This document shows positions 16,448 through 27,349 of a DNA stretch of 64,000 nucleotides, one piece after another. Below the pieces are notes generated by a model. The model saw only the letters and a list, made by a program, of their open reading frames with translations. It was not told the origin of the DNA and did no database searches. Position 1 is the stretch's first letter. The number at the start of each line of letters is the position of its first letter. The DNA comes from Chryseobacterium soli (lineage in GTDB: Bacteria; Bacteroidota; Bacteroidia; Flavobacteriales; Weeksellaceae). A program made the position numbers and the translations under genes. The stretch is taken from NCBI RefSeq assembly GCF_000737705.1, contig NZ_JPRH01000004.1:1-64000 (forward strand), written 5' to 3'.

Positions 16448-16478
16448 ATATTTTAAAGTGCAGATATAATCTACTCCA

Positions 16479-17039
16479 TTATTTTGCTGGTTTTTTAGGA
16501 CTCATCATCATAATCATTCTTTTTCCTTCAAGTTTAGGAAGTTGGTCTACCTTTCCAACGTGCTCTAATTCCTGAGCCAGTTTTAGAAGTAGGATTTCTC
16601 CCTGATCTTTAAAGATAATTGAACGTCCTTTAAAAAATACGTAGGTTTTTAATTTTGAACCTTCTTCAAGAAATTTTTCAGCATGCTTTTTCTTAAAATC
16701 GTAATCGTGATCATCAGTCTGAGGTCCGAAACGGATCTCCTTTACTACCACTTTTACCTGCTTAGCTTTAAGTTCTTTCTGTTTTTTCTTTTGCTCATAT
16801 AAGAACTTTTTATATTCTAATATTCTTGCAATAAACGGTTCTGCCTTATCGGAAATTACTACAAGATCCAATTCCTGCTCTGCAGCAAACTGCCTTGCTT
16901 TATCAATTGGATAAATTCCCGGCTCTACGTTATCGCCCACCAAACGAAGCTCTCTCACACGAATTTTATCGTTGATTAAGTGTAAGTCCTCTTGTACAGG
17001 ACGTCTTTGTGGGCCCCTGTTGTTAAATCTTTGTGCTAT
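16479..17039 (-). CDS. infC: Translation initiation factor IF-3
   Basis: IF-3 binds the 30S subunit, prevents premature 50S joining and checks the initiator tRNA. The C-terminal domain is typical ([33 protein letters not shown]). The first ATG/GTG/TTG in frame is a GTG at 16958, but conserved N-terminal sequence continues upstream of it ([22 protein letters not shown]). The frame is open back to 17057, where a TAA blocks it. Within that stretch only non-standard starts exist: ATA at 17039, giving 186 residues, or ATA at 17054. I chose 17039. infC genes are known for rare start codons used in autoregulation (AUU in E. coli). Confidence 0.9.
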   Translation of the reverse strand: MAQRFNNRGPQRRPVQEDLHLINDKIRVRELRLVGDNVEPGIYPIDKARQFAAEQELDLVVISDKAEPFIARILEYKKFLYEQKKKQKELKAKQVKVVVKEIRFGPQTDDHDYDFKKKHAEKFLEEGSKLKTYVFFKGRSIIFKDQGEILLLKLAQELEHVGKVDQLPKLEGKRMIMMMSPKKPAK

Positions 17040-17080
17040 TGTATTAAATTTTATTGGTTAACTTTCTATTTGAGCAATAC

Positions 17081-19000
17081 TTATATTGCTGCTTCTTTTT
17101 TAAAATAACTGACGAAATCCTCCATCTTCATCACTCCAAGATCACCCTCTCCACGTCTACGGATAGAAATGGTGCCGTCTCTTTCTTCATTTTCTCCTAT
17201 AACAAGCATGAATGGGATCTTTTTCAATTCCGCATCACGGATTTTTTTCCCGGTCTTCTCATTTCTGTCGTCAATCTGACCGCTAATATCGTGATTTTCT
17301 AAAAATTGTGAAACTTTTTTCGCATAATCTACATATTTTTCACTGATTGGTAAAATAATGAACTGATCAGGGCTCAACCACAACGGGAAATCTCCCGCAG
17401 TATTCTCAAGCAAAATAGCGATAAAACGCTCCATAGAACCGAATGGTGCTCTGTGGATCATCACCGGTCTGTGTTTCTCATTATCATTTCCGATATAGTG
17501 AAGGTCAAATCTTTCCGGTAAGTTATAATCCACCTGGATGGTTCCTAACTGCCATTTTCTTCCCAATGCATCTTTCACCATGAAGTCTAGTTTAGGACCA
17601 TAAAAAGCAGCTTCACCGTATTCGATCACTGTTTTTAATCCTTTTTTCTCAGCCGCATTGATGATTGCATTTTCTGCTTTCTCCCAGTTCTCATCAGAAC
17701 CGATATATTTCTCTTTGTTTTCAGGATCTCTTAAAGAAACCTGAGTCACAAAATCTTCAAATCCTAAAGATTTAAACACGTACAATGTTAAATCAATTAC
17801 CTTTTCAAATTCTTCCGAAAGCTGATCAGGAGTACAGAAAAGGTGAGCATCGTCCTGAGTAAATCCACGAACTCTTGTTAAGCCGTGAAGCTCTCCACTT
17901 TGTTCATATCGGTACACCGTTCCGAATTCTGCATATCTTTTCGGTAAATCCCTGTAGCTCCATTGTGAAGTTTTGTAGATTTCACAGTGGTGAGGACAGT
18001 TCATTGGTTTCAGCAAGAATTCTTCTCCTTCATTCGGAGTTTTGATCGGCTGGAAGCTGTCTGCTCCATATTTATCCCAGTGTCCGGAAGTTACGTATAA
18101 TTCTTTAGACCCGATATGTGGGGACATTACAAATTCATACCCGCCTTTTTTCTGAGCATCACTAAGGAAGTTTTCCAGTTTTCTTCTCAAAGCAGTTCCT
18201 TTTGGCAACCATAATGGAAGTCCGGCACCTACTTTTTCAGAGAAAGCGAAAATTCCCAGTTCTTTACCTAATTTTCTGTGGTCTCTTCTTTTTGCTTCTT
18301 CTAATCTTTCAAGATATTCAGTAAGATCTTTCTGTTTTGGGAAAGAAATACCATATACTCTTGTTAATTGAGGATTTTTCTCATTTCCTCTCCAGTAAGC
18401 TCCCGCTGCATTTAATATTTTCATCGCTTTCACGATTCCTGTAGTAGGAATGTGTCCCCCACGACATAAATCCGTGAAGTTATCATGAGTTACAAAAGTG
18501 ATTTCTCCATCATTAAGATTAGAAATCAGTTCCACTTTGTAAGGATTGTCAGCATATGTTTTTAAAGCCTCTTCTTTAGAAACCGGATATAATGAAAACG
18601 TTGAATTTTTCTTAGCATTTTCCAATACTTTCTTTTCAATCTTTTCAAAATCCTTTTCCGATAAACTTTCGTCTCCGAAATCTACATCATAATAAAACCC
18701 GCTTTCAATCGCAGGACCTATGGTCAGCTTAGCATCAGGATAAAATTCTAAGATCGCCTGCGCCAAAAGGTGGGCAGAAGAATGCCAGAAAGCTTTCTTT
18801 CCAAGATCGTCATTCCATGTCAAAAGCTGTACCGTAGAATCCGTGGTTATAGGTGTGGTGGTTTCTACTTGTGTACCGTTTACAACTGCAGAGATGGTAT
18901 TTCTAGCCAATCCCTCGCTTATAGATTTTGCCACATCTAAAGGAGTAACTGCTCCTTCAAATTCTTTGACGCTATTGTCTGGAAGTGTAATTTTTATCAT
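17081..19000 (-). CDS. thrS: Threonine--tRNA ligase
   Basis: A 639-residue class II synthetase that charges tRNA-Thr. Domains in order: TGS (about 1-60), the editing/second additional domain with HSSAHLL (about 65-225), the catalytic core, and the anticodon-binding domain (about 540-639, ILPISEKY). The core has motif 2 ([18 protein letters not shown]), zinc-site residues in MNCPHHC, DDAHLF and IHRAPFG, and motif 3 ([13 protein letters not shown]). infC begins about 41 bases downstream, so the two are probably one operon. The promoter is shared back-to-back with the gene at 19095. Confidence 0.97.
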   Translation of the reverse strand: MIKITLPDNSVKEFEGAVTPLDVAKSISEGLARNTISAVVNGTQVETTTPITTDSTVQLLTWNDDLGKKAFWHSSAHLLAQAILEFYPDAKLTIGPAIESGFYYDVDFGDESLSEKDFEKIEKKVLENAKKNSTFSLYPVSKEEALKTYADNPYKVELISNLNDGEITFVTHDNFTDLCRGGHIPTTGIVKAMKILNAAGAYWRGNEKNPQLTRVYGISFPKQKDLTEYLERLEEAKRRDHRKLGKELGIFAFSEKVGAGLPLWLPKGTALRRKLENFLSDAQKKGGYEFVMSPHIGSKELYVTSGHWDKYGADSFQPIKTPNEGEEFLLKPMNCPHHCEIYKTSQWSYRDLPKRYAEFGTVYRYEQSGELHGLTRVRGFTQDDAHLFCTPDQLSEEFEKVIDLTLYVFKSLGFEDFVTQVSLRDPENKEKYIGSDENWEKAENAIINAAEKKGLKTVIEYGEAAFYGPKLDFMVKDALGRKWQLGTIQVDYNLPERFDLHYIGNDNEKHRPVMIHRAPFGSMERFIAILLENTAGDFPLWLSPDQFIILPISEKYVDYAKKVSQFLENHDISGQIDDRNEKTGKKIRDAELKKIPFMLVIGENEERDGTISIRRRGEGDLGVMKMEDFVSYFKKEAAI

Positions 19001-19024
19001 TGTTTACTAAGAAATTTTAAGTTG

Positions 19025-19032
19025 CAAAAATA
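19025..19032 (-). promoter_or_regulatory. -7 element of thrS-infC
   Basis: TATTTTTG on the minus strand, a TAnnTTTG match 24 bases before the thrS start. Confidence 0.6.
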
Positions 19033-19063
19033 CGCATTTTTTATTTAAAATAGTATATTAACG

Positions 19064-19071
19064 TATATTTG
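19064..19071 (+). promoter_or_regulatory. -7 element of the DUF4932-like gene
   Basis: TATATTTG, 23 bases before the ATG at 19095; divergent from the thrS promoter. Confidence 0.6.
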
Positions 19072-19094
19072 AAGTAAAGAATTAATACAAAATC

Positions 19095-20288
19095 ATGAAA
19101 AGTATCTTTGCATTTTTTGCACTCCTGTTTTTTACCCTTGCTTTTTCCCAAAAAAAGACCTCCAAATTTTCGGTTTCTTATCATAAAAATATAGAGACCT
19201 ACTTCCTTGCTGAAATTCTTTCGGCAGAGCATAGAACATCAAATAAAGACTTTGAACTTTTTAAAATTAAGGAGTGTTCCGCCTATCAACCTATTGTTAA
19301 ACAGGCACTGAGCAAGTACGGACATTTGAAAAATTCTAAAATCGCTCTGTTAACCGCTAAAATTAATGATACGTTATTACAGAAATACGGCATTGGAAAT
19401 GATGCGATGATGAAGCCGCTTTTGTATCATAAAGAATTTCCCTTGAAAGGTTGGAACCAGGAATATGCTTTTGAGAGCAATGTACTGACCCAATCCCAAA
19501 ATAAAGAAGTCACTTTTCTTATCAAAAATTACATTGCTGAGCTTGAACGTTTCTTTGATCAGGAAAAAGTAGGAGACTTCTTTAAAGAAAACAGTGATTT
19601 TTATAAAGGTGGAATGGCAGAATATGAAAGGCAGATCCCCGCTGATTTTACCTTTGCAATGGAAAAGTTTTATGGAGAAAGTTTCAATAAATATGTAGTA
19701 CTTATTTCCCCTATGATGATGTGCCCTATTGATGATAATGAAGGTCGTGGAATAGGAACTGATGTGGAAAACAAATCAGGAAATAAAAGCATTTATGAAA
19801 TTGCAAGTCCGTTTATGAGGGTACAAAAGCCGGGACAATTCGGCTATGATAATCAGTTTCAGGCACGATTTTTAACTATTCATGAATTTGGACACTCATT
19901 TGTCAATAAAGAAGTGTATAAGTATAAAGATCAGCTGGGAAAATTTAAAGATCTGTTTGAAAAATCAAATTTAAAAGAGGTGATGACCAAAAAAAGCGGT
20001 ATCGCTGATTATCAGACCTGTGTGGTGGAACATTTGGTGAGACTGGGAGAAATTCAGACGGCAAAAATTCAGCATGATGATGAACGGGCCCGTAAACTGG
20101 AAGACTATCATCTTAAGAATTACTTTATCTTTTTGCCTCAATTAGAAGAAAAAATAAAAGAATATAACATTCATAGAGCTCAATATAAAACATTCGGAGA
20201 TTTTGTTCCGGAGCTGATCAAAGTCTTTGAAAACAGCAATATAACGTTCATCAATACAGAACTTGACAGCATCCAAAAGACAAAATAA
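19095..20288 (+). CDS. Exported DUF4932-like putative zinc protease
   Basis: A 397-residue protein with a signal peptide (to about 18, LAFSQ). A zinc-protease type HExxH motif lies at H263-E264-H267 (TIHEFGHSFVNKE). Downstream acidic and basic helices (VVEHLVRLGEIQTAK) could supply the third ligand. Overall it matches the Bacteroidota family DUF4932, which is uncharacterised but carries a gluzincin-like HExxH; the family name is from memory. The membrane dipeptidase follows 28 bases downstream with no terminator, so both may act in peptide degradation in the envelope. Confidence 0.75.
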   Translation: MKSIFAFFALLFFTLAFSQKKTSKFSVSYHKNIETYFLAEILSAEHRTSNKDFELFKIKECSAYQPIVKQALSKYGHLKNSKIALLTAKINDTLLQKYGIGNDAMMKPLLYHKEFPLKGWNQEYAFESNVLTQSQNKEVTFLIKNYIAELERFFDQEKVGDFFKENSDFYKGGMAEYERQIPADFTFAMEKFYGESFNKYVVLISPMMMCPIDDNEGRGIGTDVENKSGNKSIYEIASPFMRVQKPGQFGYDNQFQARFLTIHEFGHSFVNKEVYKYKDQLGKFKDLFEKSNLKEVMTKKSGIADYQTCVVEHLVRLGEIQTAKIQHDDERARKLEDYHLKNYFIFLPQLEEKIKEYNIHRAQYKTFGDFVPELIKVFENSNITFINTELDSIQKTK

Positions 20289-20316
20289 TTAAAATTAAAA
20301 AATATACAGTACATTA

Positions 20317-21285
20317 ATGAATACTATAAATATAGACTTACACTGCGACTTACTATACTATTTACTAAAAGCCAATACAAAACCTGATGATAAGGAACTC
20401 GGGTGTGGATTGCCTTATTTGCAGGAAGGAAATGTAAAACTTCAGGTAATGGCTATTTATGCAGCTACTCAGACCAATAGCACCCATGAAGGACTTGCCC
20501 AAAGTAAGTTATTTGCTGATTTGCTGGAAAATGAGAATTTTTTTCTTTTTGATCCTAAAGAAGATATTAAAAAACAGCAAGATCATCGGGTAGGAGTGCT
20601 TGCCTCTATTGAAAATGCGTCCTCGTTTTGTGAAGAAGACGGTTCATTGGATTTAGGTTTCAGAAATTTAGAAACCATCATCAACAATACAGAAAAAGTG
20701 TTCTATATAGGCATTACCCATCATTCTGAAAATCGTTTTGGTGGTGGAAATAATGCGGAAGCAGGATTAAAAGCTGACGGAAAAGTACTAATCGATTATT
20801 TATCGGATAAAAATATAGCCATTGATTTAGCCCATGCGAGTGACCAGCTTGCCTATGATATTCTGACGTATACAGATCAGAAAAATTATGCTATTCCTAT
20901 TCTGGCAAGCCATTCCAACTACAGGAAAGTGTACAAGAATAACAGGAATCTTCCCGATGAACTGGCAAAAGAAATCATCCACAGAAAAGGATTGATAGGA
21001 CTTAATTTCATCAAAGATTATATCGACCATCACCATCCGGAAAGGCTATACGAACATATCGAATATGGTCTCAACCTCGGCGGTGAAAACAGCATTGCAT
21101 ACGGCGGTGATTTTTTTCATGACAAAGACCATCCCGATCAGTCAAGATATCCTTTTTTCTTTGATGAATTTAATGATGCGACAGCTTACAATGTAATCAA
21201 TGAAAGACTGACAGAGCAATTTTCAACTGAAATCATGGAAAAGATAAGCCATACCAATGCTTTGGAATTTATCAGAAGAATGTAA
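20317..21285 (+). CDS. Membrane dipeptidase (peptidase M19 family)
   Basis: This is a 322-residue TIM-barrel metallo-dipeptidase. Metal-site motifs are visible: DLHCD (H9, D11), E99 in LASIEN, THHSENRFGGG, LAHASD and ASHSNYRKV. The family cleaves dipeptides, including D-amino-acid-containing ones, and is related to renal dipeptidase. No signal peptide is present, so it should be cytoplasmic despite the family name. It is probably cotranscribed with the HExxH protein upstream. It converges with the next gene, with only 4 bases between stops. Confidence 0.87.
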   Translation: MNTINIDLHCDLLYYLLKANTKPDDKELGCGLPYLQEGNVKLQVMAIYAATQTNSTHEGLAQSKLFADLLENENFFLFDPKEDIKKQQDHRVGVLASIENASSFCEEDGSLDLGFRNLETIINNTEKVFYIGITHHSENRFGGGNNAEAGLKADGKVLIDYLSDKNIAIDLAHASDQLAYDILTYTDQKNYAIPILASHSNYRKVYKNNRNLPDELAKEIIHRKGLIGLNFIKDYIDHHHPERLYEHIEYGLNLGGENSIAYGGDFFHDKDHPDQSRYPFFFDEFNDATAYNVINERLTEQFSTEIMEKISHTNALEFIRRM

Positions 21286-21289
21286 AGCT

Positions 21290-22834
21290 TTAGCGTCTTC
21301 TTTTATATTTTACTTTCCCTTTAATAATTTCAATGACATCCACATGCTGGACTTTAGATTGTACCCAGCCGTGGATGTCAATATAAAATAGCGATCTTCT
21401 GTAATATTCATTGGCCGAAAAAGCTTCCAGTTTTTTATCAAAGATTTCAAATGCTTGCTGTCTTTTATGTAAAACCAGGTTGTTTAAATTTTTGAAAAAC
21501 AGAATGCTTTCAAAATGAAATTCGTCCGGCTGTTTCATCTTCTGGGCAAATTTTGAAGTAGATTTAATGAATTCATCATAATCTTCATCATTTCCGGATT
21601 CATGTTTGGCCATCAAAATCAAAATTCTCGTATGGAACAGTAAATCTCCCTGTACGTTGCCTTTAGACTCCAGTATTCTCATGGAGTAATGTATCGATTC
21701 CTGGTATTTTTTACTTCCAAAAAGCATGGCTGCCATTTTCAGATAAAAGATCATAAAGTGATGCTCATCGATTTTGTCGCGGAGCTTCTCCATTTTCAGT
21801 TCTATTTCAGGAATAAGCTTTGTTCCCGTAAAAAATTCACCTTTTATAAAGTGAATATTCATTAATGCATTATAATGCGTCAGGAAAATAAGCGACTGAA
21901 GATTCTCATTCTGGGCAAAATTTTGTGAATAAACGGTTGTATTGAAATCATGAAGCTGTTTTTCGAGCATATCAATATTTCCATACATGAAAAGAATTTT
22001 AAGAAGGTAGGTGTTTCCTTTGATGTACCAAACTGGATGGCTCATGATCATTTCCGGATTCTGATGAAATAATTCTACCCATTGATAGGCATATTTTAAG
22101 GTGTATTTATATTCCTGCAGAAGCTGGTTTTTCCAGACATGAGCTTTATAATACCATAGTTTTTCCGTGAAATTAAGGGCTTGAAGACGTATATTTTTAA
22201 TCTGTGCATTAAACAGTTCCAACACTTTTTGGCGGCCTTCATCATCTTTTACATAGCCATGAGTCAGCATTTCGCTGTAAAGCTTTAGCGAAAGGTTAGA
22301 AAGTTTAATGGTATAACGGTTTTGACGGCTTATTTCCGAAGATTGTTTGATGAGTTCGTCTGCACGCCCGGCAATACTCCTGGTAATGAATTGGGATTCA
22401 ATCACTTTTTCCAAATCTATAATCTCTGAGGCGATGGTTTTTTCATCCAGCTCAAGGGCGGTCTGTTTCGTTTTATCCAATATTTTCAACGCCTGCTTGT
22501 AAAGGCCTTTCTGATACAGAATATTGGCGAAATCGAGCTGTTCCCGAAGCTGGATCCGGTAATTCTGGTGGCTTGGGTTCATTCGCAGGCTTACCAGGAT
22601 CTGTTTGTAAAGATGGGCTTTCAGATTAGAAAGCTGCTGTTTGGTGGAAATTTTCTTATCAATGATAAGATGCTCATCATATTCCTTCATTTTATCCATT
22701 TCTGAAAAAAGAAGGAGAAATTTTGCATCCACATTAATACCCAAACGGTTGACATATAACTTAAACTGCCGTTTTTCGGAAGTCGTCAATGACTTGATTA
22801 ATACAAATAAAAAATCTTTCTGCAATTCTGCCAT
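21290..22834 (-). CDS. Large helical repeat protein of unknown function
   Basis: This 514-residue protein is almost entirely alpha-helical, with TPR-like helix pairs (ANILYQKGLYKQALKILDKT, YHFMI...MAAMLFGSKKYQESIHYS region). No signal peptide or catalytic motif is seen. The N-terminus (LTTSEKRQFKLYV) is reminiscent of proteins widespread in flavobacteria with no assigned function. It is probably a cytoplasmic scaffold or binding protein. It lies convergent to the dipeptidase and divergent to the leu operon. Confidence 0.7.
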   Translation of the reverse strand: MAELQKDFLFVLIKSLTTSEKRQFKLYVNRLGINVDAKFLLLFSEMDKMKEYDEHLIIDKKISTKQQLSNLKAHLYKQILVSLRMNPSHQNYRIQLREQLDFANILYQKGLYKQALKILDKTKQTALELDEKTIASEIIDLEKVIESQFITRSIAGRADELIKQSSEISRQNRYTIKLSNLSLKLYSEMLTHGYVKDDEGRQKVLELFNAQIKNIRLQALNFTEKLWYYKAHVWKNQLLQEYKYTLKYAYQWVELFHQNPEMIMSHPVWYIKGNTYLLKILFMYGNIDMLEKQLHDFNTTVYSQNFAQNENLQSLIFLTHYNALMNIHFIKGEFFTGTKLIPEIELKMEKLRDKIDEHHFMIFYLKMAAMLFGSKKYQESIHYSMRILESKGNVQGDLLFHTRILILMAKHESGNDEDYDEFIKSTSKFAQKMKQPDEFHFESILFFKNLNNLVLHKRQQAFEIFDKKLEAFSANEYYRRSLFYIDIHGWVQSKVQHVDVIEIIKGKVKYKRRR

Positions 22835-22946
22835 TGTAAATTTATTGAATTCAATTTATTGATTTTCAGAATTTTGTAATCTGAATTTAGTCTTTTGAAT
22901 ATTGTAATTTTTAAAGAAAATAAAAATAAAAACATATTCCAAACAC

Positions 22947-22954
22947 TAGTTTTG
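22947..22954 (+). promoter_or_regulatory. -7 element of the leu operon
   Basis: TAGTTTTG, a TAnnTTTG match 27 bases before leuA. The leader is too short for a leucine attenuator. Confidence 0.5.
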
Positions 22955-22981
22955 AATCAAAATTAAGTAAAAAACTTCATT

Positions 22982-24145
22982 ATGAATTCCGAAAAAATCG
23001 AAATTTTTGATACCACGCTGAGAGATGGGGAACAGGTCCCGGGATGCAAGTTGAATAAAGAACAAAAATTAATCATTGCAGAAAGGCTTGATCACCTGGG
23101 AATTGATGTTATTGAAGCCGGTTTTCCAATTTCCAGCCCGGGAGATTTTGAATCCGTATCAGAAATTTCTAAACTGGTAAAAAATGCTAAAGTCTGTGGG
23201 TTAACCAGAGCCAACAAAAAAGATATAGAAGCAGCAGCGGAAGCTCTGCAATATGCAAAAAGACCCAGAATACATACGGGAATCGGGACTTCAGATTCTC
23301 ATATCAAATATAAATTCAATTCTACACGGGAAGATATTCTGGAACGTGCTGTACAGGCTGTAAAATATGCCAAAAGCTTTGTCGAAGATATAGAATTTTA
23401 TGCAGAAGATGCCGGGAGAACAGATAATGCGTATCTGGCGAAAGTGTGCGAAGAAGTTATAAAAGCCGGCGCTACGGTACTTAATATTCCGGACACAACA
23501 GGATATTGCCTGCCGGAAGAATACGGAATGAAAATAAAATACCTGAAGGAAAATGTAAAAGGCATTGAGAACGCTGTTATTTCATGTCATTGCCACAATG
23601 ATCTGGGATTGGCCACTGCAAACTCTATTGCCGGAATTACCAACGGAGCCAGACAGATTGAATGTACGATTAACGGACTAGGGGAGAGAGCAGGAAACAC
23701 GGCTTTAGAAGAAGTGGTGATGATCCTGAAGCAGCATAAAAATTTAAATCTGCATACCAATGTGAATTCCAGGATGCTGAACGAAATGAGTACCCTTGTT
23801 TCTGATTTGATGGGGATGCCGGTACAGCCTAATAAAGCTATTGTGGGAGCGAATGCATTTTCCCACAGTTCAGGAATTCATCAGGATGGCGTGATTAAAA
23901 ACAGAGCAACGTATGAAATTATTGACCCGGAAGAAGTGGGTATCAACGAATCATCGATTGTTCTTACCGCAAGAAGCGGGCGTTCTGCACTGGCATACCG
24001 GTTTAAAAATATAGGATTTGATATCACTAAAAATGAACTTGATTTTCTCTATCAACAGTTTTTGAAAATCGCGGATATCAAAAAAGAAATTGATAATAAT
24101 GACCTGCATATGATCATGAAGTCATTCAACCTTAAAATTGGGTAG
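22982..24145 (+). CDS. leuA: 2-isopropylmalate synthase, short form
   Basis: Condenses 2-oxoisovalerate and acetyl-CoA, the first committed step to leucine. The 387 residues cover the TIM-barrel HMGL-like domain: D10 ([10 protein letters not shown]), H203/H205 (SCHCHNDLG), the N239 region (GERAGNT) and the [11 protein letters not shown] motif (293-303). The C-terminal leucine-binding regulatory domain of full-length LeuA (about 510 residues) is absent. Neighbouring leuC, leuD and leuB support the leucine role over homocitrate or citramalate synthase. Without the regulatory domain, feedback inhibition by leucine should be weak or work differently. Confidence 0.9.
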   Translation: MNSEKIEIFDTTLRDGEQVPGCKLNKEQKLIIAERLDHLGIDVIEAGFPISSPGDFESVSEISKLVKNAKVCGLTRANKKDIEAAAEALQYAKRPRIHTGIGTSDSHIKYKFNSTREDILERAVQAVKYAKSFVEDIEFYAEDAGRTDNAYLAKVCEEVIKAGATVLNIPDTTGYCLPEEYGMKIKYLKENVKGIENAVISCHCHNDLGLATANSIAGITNGARQIECTINGLGERAGNTALEEVVMILKQHKNLNLHTNVNSRMLNEMSTLVSDLMGMPVQPNKAIVGANAFSHSSGIHQDGVIKNRATYEIIDPEEVGINESSIVLTARSGRSALAYRFKNIGFDITKNELDFLYQQFLKIADIKKEIDNNDLHMIMKSFNLKIG

Positions 24146-24166
24146 AAATTAAAAGGAAAGTAGATA

Positions 24167-25552
24167 ATGAATAACAATAAAACACTTTTTGATAAAGTCT
24201 GGGATGCCCATGTCGTGGAAGTTATTCCGAATGGCCCGCAGATTATTTATATCGATAAACATCTGATCCATGAGGTGACAAGCCCGCAGGCTTTTGCAGA
24301 ACTGGAATCAAGGAATTTGGAAATTTTCAGGCCCAAACAAATTGTTGCTACGGCAGATCATAACGTTCCTACCTTACACCAGGAACTTCCTATCCGGGAT
24401 GAATCATCAAGAAACCAGGTAGAACAGCTTGCAGAAAACTGTAGAAATAAGAATATTGAATTATACGGATTAGGGCACCCATATCAAGGAATTGTACACA
24501 TCATCGCCCCGGAATTAGGCATTACACAACCCGGAATGAGTATCGTCTGCGGAGACAGTCATACTTCTACACACGGAGCTTTTGGAGCGATTGCTTTCGG
24601 GATAGGAACGAGCCAGGTGGCGCAGGTTTTTGCAAGTCAGTGTTTGCTGCTTAATAAACCGAAATCCATGAGGATTACCGTAAATGGGAAGTTAAATGAA
24701 AATGTTCAGCCTAAAGATGTGATTCTTTATATCATTTCCAAGATTGGAACAGACGGCGGAACCGGATATTTTTGTGAATATGCAGGAAATGTATTTGAAG
24801 AAATGTCGATGGAAGGAAGAATGACCATCTGCAATATGAGTATTGAAATGGGAGCACGAGGAGGAATGATCGCTCCAGATGAAACCACATTTGAATATGT
24901 CAGAGGAACGGTTTTTGCTCCCAAAGAAAAAGAATGGGAGAAAAAATTAGCCTATTGGAAGACTTTGAAAACGGATGATAATGCCAAATTTGATAAAGAG
25001 CTCTCTTTTGATGCTGCTGACATACAGCCGATGATCACCTATGGAACCAATCCTGGAATGGGTATTCCCATCAACAGCGTTATTCCGGATCCGCGAAATG
25101 AATCTGAAGAGAAAGCTTTACTATATATGGGACTGAAAGCAGGTCAGGCGGCATCCGATATTAGGGTAAACTATGTATTTATAGGAAGCTGTACCAATGC
25201 AAGAATTGAAGATTTCCGGTCTGCAGCCCGTTATATTAAAGGAAAAAATAAGTCTGAAAATGTAAATGCGCTGATTGTTCCAGGTTCTCAAAGTGTAGTA
25301 AAACAGATGTATGAAGAAGGACTTGATAAAATTTTTAATGAAGCAGGTTTTCAGATCAGACAACCCGGATGTTCAGCATGTCTGGCAATGAATGATGATA
25401 AGATTCCTGAAGGAGAATATTGTGTTTCTACCTCAAACAGAAACTTTGAAGGGAGACAAGGACAAGGAGCGAGAACGATTCTTGCCAGTCCGCTTACGGC
25501 AGCAAAAGCAGCAATAGAAGGAAGAATATCAGCTTTCGAAAGTTTAAACTAA
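24167..25552 (+). CDS. leuC: 3-isopropylmalate dehydratase large subunit
   Basis: A 461-residue aconitase-family subunit that, with LeuD, isomerises 2- to 3-isopropylmalate. 4Fe-4S cysteines are visible in [12 protein letters not shown] and in GCSACLAMN (CxxC). Substrate-site stretches include [22 protein letters not shown] and [12 protein letters not shown]. Length is normal. It lies 21 bases after leuA. Confidence 0.96.
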   Translation: MNNNKTLFDKVWDAHVVEVIPNGPQIIYIDKHLIHEVTSPQAFAELESRNLEIFRPKQIVATADHNVPTLHQELPIRDESSRNQVEQLAENCRNKNIELYGLGHPYQGIVHIIAPELGITQPGMSIVCGDSHTSTHGAFGAIAFGIGTSQVAQVFASQCLLLNKPKSMRITVNGKLNENVQPKDVILYIISKIGTDGGTGYFCEYAGNVFEEMSMEGRMTICNMSIEMGARGGMIAPDETTFEYVRGTVFAPKEKEWEKKLAYWKTLKTDDNAKFDKELSFDAADIQPMITYGTNPGMGIPINSVIPDPRNESEEKALLYMGLKAGQAASDIRVNYVFIGSCTNARIEDFRSAARYIKGKNKSENVNALIVPGSQSVVKQMYEEGLDKIFNEAGFQIRQPGCSACLAMNDDKIPEGEYCVSTSNRNFEGRQGQGARTILASPLTAAKAAIEGRISAFESLN

Positions 25553-25570
25553 CCGATTGATAAAGTAAAA

Positions 25571-26170
25571 ATGCAAAAATTAGTCACCATACAGTCACAG
25601 GCAGTCCCGTTGCCCGCAGAAAATATAGATACCGACCAGATTATTCCGGCCAGGTTTCTGAAAAGTATTGATAAGAAAGGCTTTGGAGCACATCTCTTTT
25701 GTGACTGGAGATATAACGTTCATACTCATGAACCCAATCCGGGTTTTGTATTAAATGACAACCGGTACAAGGGCGAAATATTGGTAGCCGGAAATAACTT
25801 CGGATGCGGAAGCAGCCGCGAACATGCAGCCTGGGCGCTGGCAGATTATGGTTTTAAAGTAATCATATCAAGCTATTTTGCGGATATTTTTAAAGGAAAT
25901 GCTCTCAATAACGGGCTTCTTCCGGTGAAAGTCTCCGAAGAATTTTTAAAAGAAATTCTCAATGATATCACCGCAAATCCGGAACATGAAATTGCGGTTG
26001 ATGTAGAAAAGCAAACGATAAGTTTCAAGGATAAAACAGAACATTTTGAACTTGATCCCTATAAAAAAATATGTCTCCTGAACGGCTATGACGATATTGA
26101 TTTTTTAATCAGTAAGAAACAGGCTATACAACAATTCGAACTAAAAACACAAAAAATGTATGAATACTAA
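25571..26170 (+). CDS. leuD: 3-isopropylmalate dehydratase small subunit
   Basis: This 199-residue swivelling-domain partner of LeuC shows the family motifs [15 protein letters not shown] and [17 protein letters not shown]. Length is normal. The stop overlaps the start of leuB by 11 bases, so translation is probably coupled. Confidence 0.95.
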   Translation: MQKLVTIQSQAVPLPAENIDTDQIIPARFLKSIDKKGFGAHLFCDWRYNVHTHEPNPGFVLNDNRYKGEILVAGNNFGCGSSREHAAWALADYGFKVIISSYFADIFKGNALNNGLLPVKVSEEFLKEILNDITANPEHEIAVDVEKQTISFKDKTEHFELDPYKKICLLNGYDDIDFLISKKQAIQQFELKTQKMYEY

Positions 26171-27284
26171 TTATTTTAAAATAGCCGTTCTTCCCGGAGA
26201 CGGAATCGGGCCGGAAGTTATTGCAGAAAGCATCAAAACCCTTAATGCAATCGCAGAAATTTTTCAATACAAATTTCAGTTTACCTATGGATTAATGGGT
26301 GCTGAAGCTATTTTCCAAACCGGAAATCCGCTACCAGACGAAACCTTGGATCTATGCAGGGATTCTGACGCGGTACTTTTCGGAGCTATTGGAGATCCTT
26401 CGTTTGATAATAACCCGGATGCAAAAGTAAGACCTGAACAGGGACTTTTAAAACTCCGTAAAGAGCTTGGTCTTTATGCCAATATCAGACCTTTAACAAC
26501 CTATGCTTCGCTAATTGATAAAAGTCCGCTGAAAAGGGAAATCATTGAAGGAACGGATATTCAGATTTTCAGGGAATTGGTGAGTGGAATTTACTTTGGG
26601 GAAAAGTATACGGAACCCGAAGGAGCGTATGCGTATGATGTCTGCAGATACAGCTCAGAAGATATTATCCCAATTGTGCATATGGCATTTCAGGAAGCAG
26701 GAAAAAGGAGAAAAAAGCTGACTCTTATTGATAAAGCCAACGTACTAGAAACGTCAAGATTATGGAGAAAGATCTGCCAGGAAATAGCACCGGAATATCC
26801 TGAAGTTAAGCTCGATTATATGTTTGTAGACAATGCCGCCATGCAGCTGGTTCTTAATCCGAAACAATTTGATGTTATCGTTACCGAAAATATGTTTGGA
26901 GATATTATTTCTGATGAAGCAAGCGTTATTGGTGGTTCTATCGGTCTTCTTCCTTCTGCGTCCATTGGTGATAAAAATGCCTTGTTTGAGCCTATTCATG
27001 GGTCTTATCCTCAGGCGAAAGGAAAAGGTATTGCTAATCCTGTAGCGTCAATTCTGAGTGCAGCTATGATGCTGGATTATCTGAAATTGGGAGAAGCCGC
27101 AGATAGGGTAAGAAAATCTGTAGAATATGCTATCGAAAATAAGTATGTTACGGAAGATCTTAATACCAAACAGTCTTATTCAACGAATGAAGTGGGGAGT
27201 TTTATTGCAGATCATATCAAATATTCTGAAAAATCATATTATAATCTGGAGAATATCAAGATCGGGAAATCCACTATCGTATAA
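26160..27284 (+). CDS. leuB: 3-isopropylmalate dehydrogenase
   Basis: This 374-residue NAD-dependent beta-decarboxylating dehydrogenase makes 2-oxoisocaproate, the last leucine-specific step before transamination. Motifs: [28 protein letters not shown], the [11 protein letters not shown] region, the metal-binding [14 protein letters not shown] segment and [20 protein letters not shown]. The ATG at 26160 lies inside the end of leuD. The operon ends at the hairpin 27311-27344. Confidence 0.96.
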   Translation: MNTNYFKIAVLPGDGIGPEVIAESIKTLNAIAEIFQYKFQFTYGLMGAEAIFQTGNPLPDETLDLCRDSDAVLFGAIGDPSFDNNPDAKVRPEQGLLKLRKELGLYANIRPLTTYASLIDKSPLKREIIEGTDIQIFRELVSGIYFGEKYTEPEGAYAYDVCRYSSEDIIPIVHMAFQEAGKRRKKLTLIDKANVLETSRLWRKICQEIAPEYPEVKLDYMFVDNAAMQLVLNPKQFDVIVTENMFGDIISDEASVIGGSIGLLPSASIGDKNALFEPIHGSYPQAKGKGIANPVASILSAAMMLDYLKLGEAADRVRKSVEYAIENKYVTEDLNTKQSYSTNEVGSFIADHIKYSEKSYYNLENIKIGKSTIV

Positions 27285-27310
27285 AGTTCATTTTAATTAA
27301 TATATTAGAA

Positions 27311-27344
27311 AAAAGGTTCTGCCTCGTTTGAGACAGAACCTTTT
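27311..27344. terminator. Terminator of the leu operon, shared with the convergent small gene
   Basis: AAAAGGTTCTG and CAGAACCTTTT form an 11-bp stem. It lies 26 bases after leuB and 5 bases after the minus-strand small gene, so it may act in both directions. Confidence 0.8.
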
Positions 27345-27349
27345 GAAAT

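Noticed and set aside
22856..22981. Leucine attenuator or T-box before leuA
   Set aside because: The leader after the -7 element is too short and has no leucine-codon peptide or terminator hairpin.
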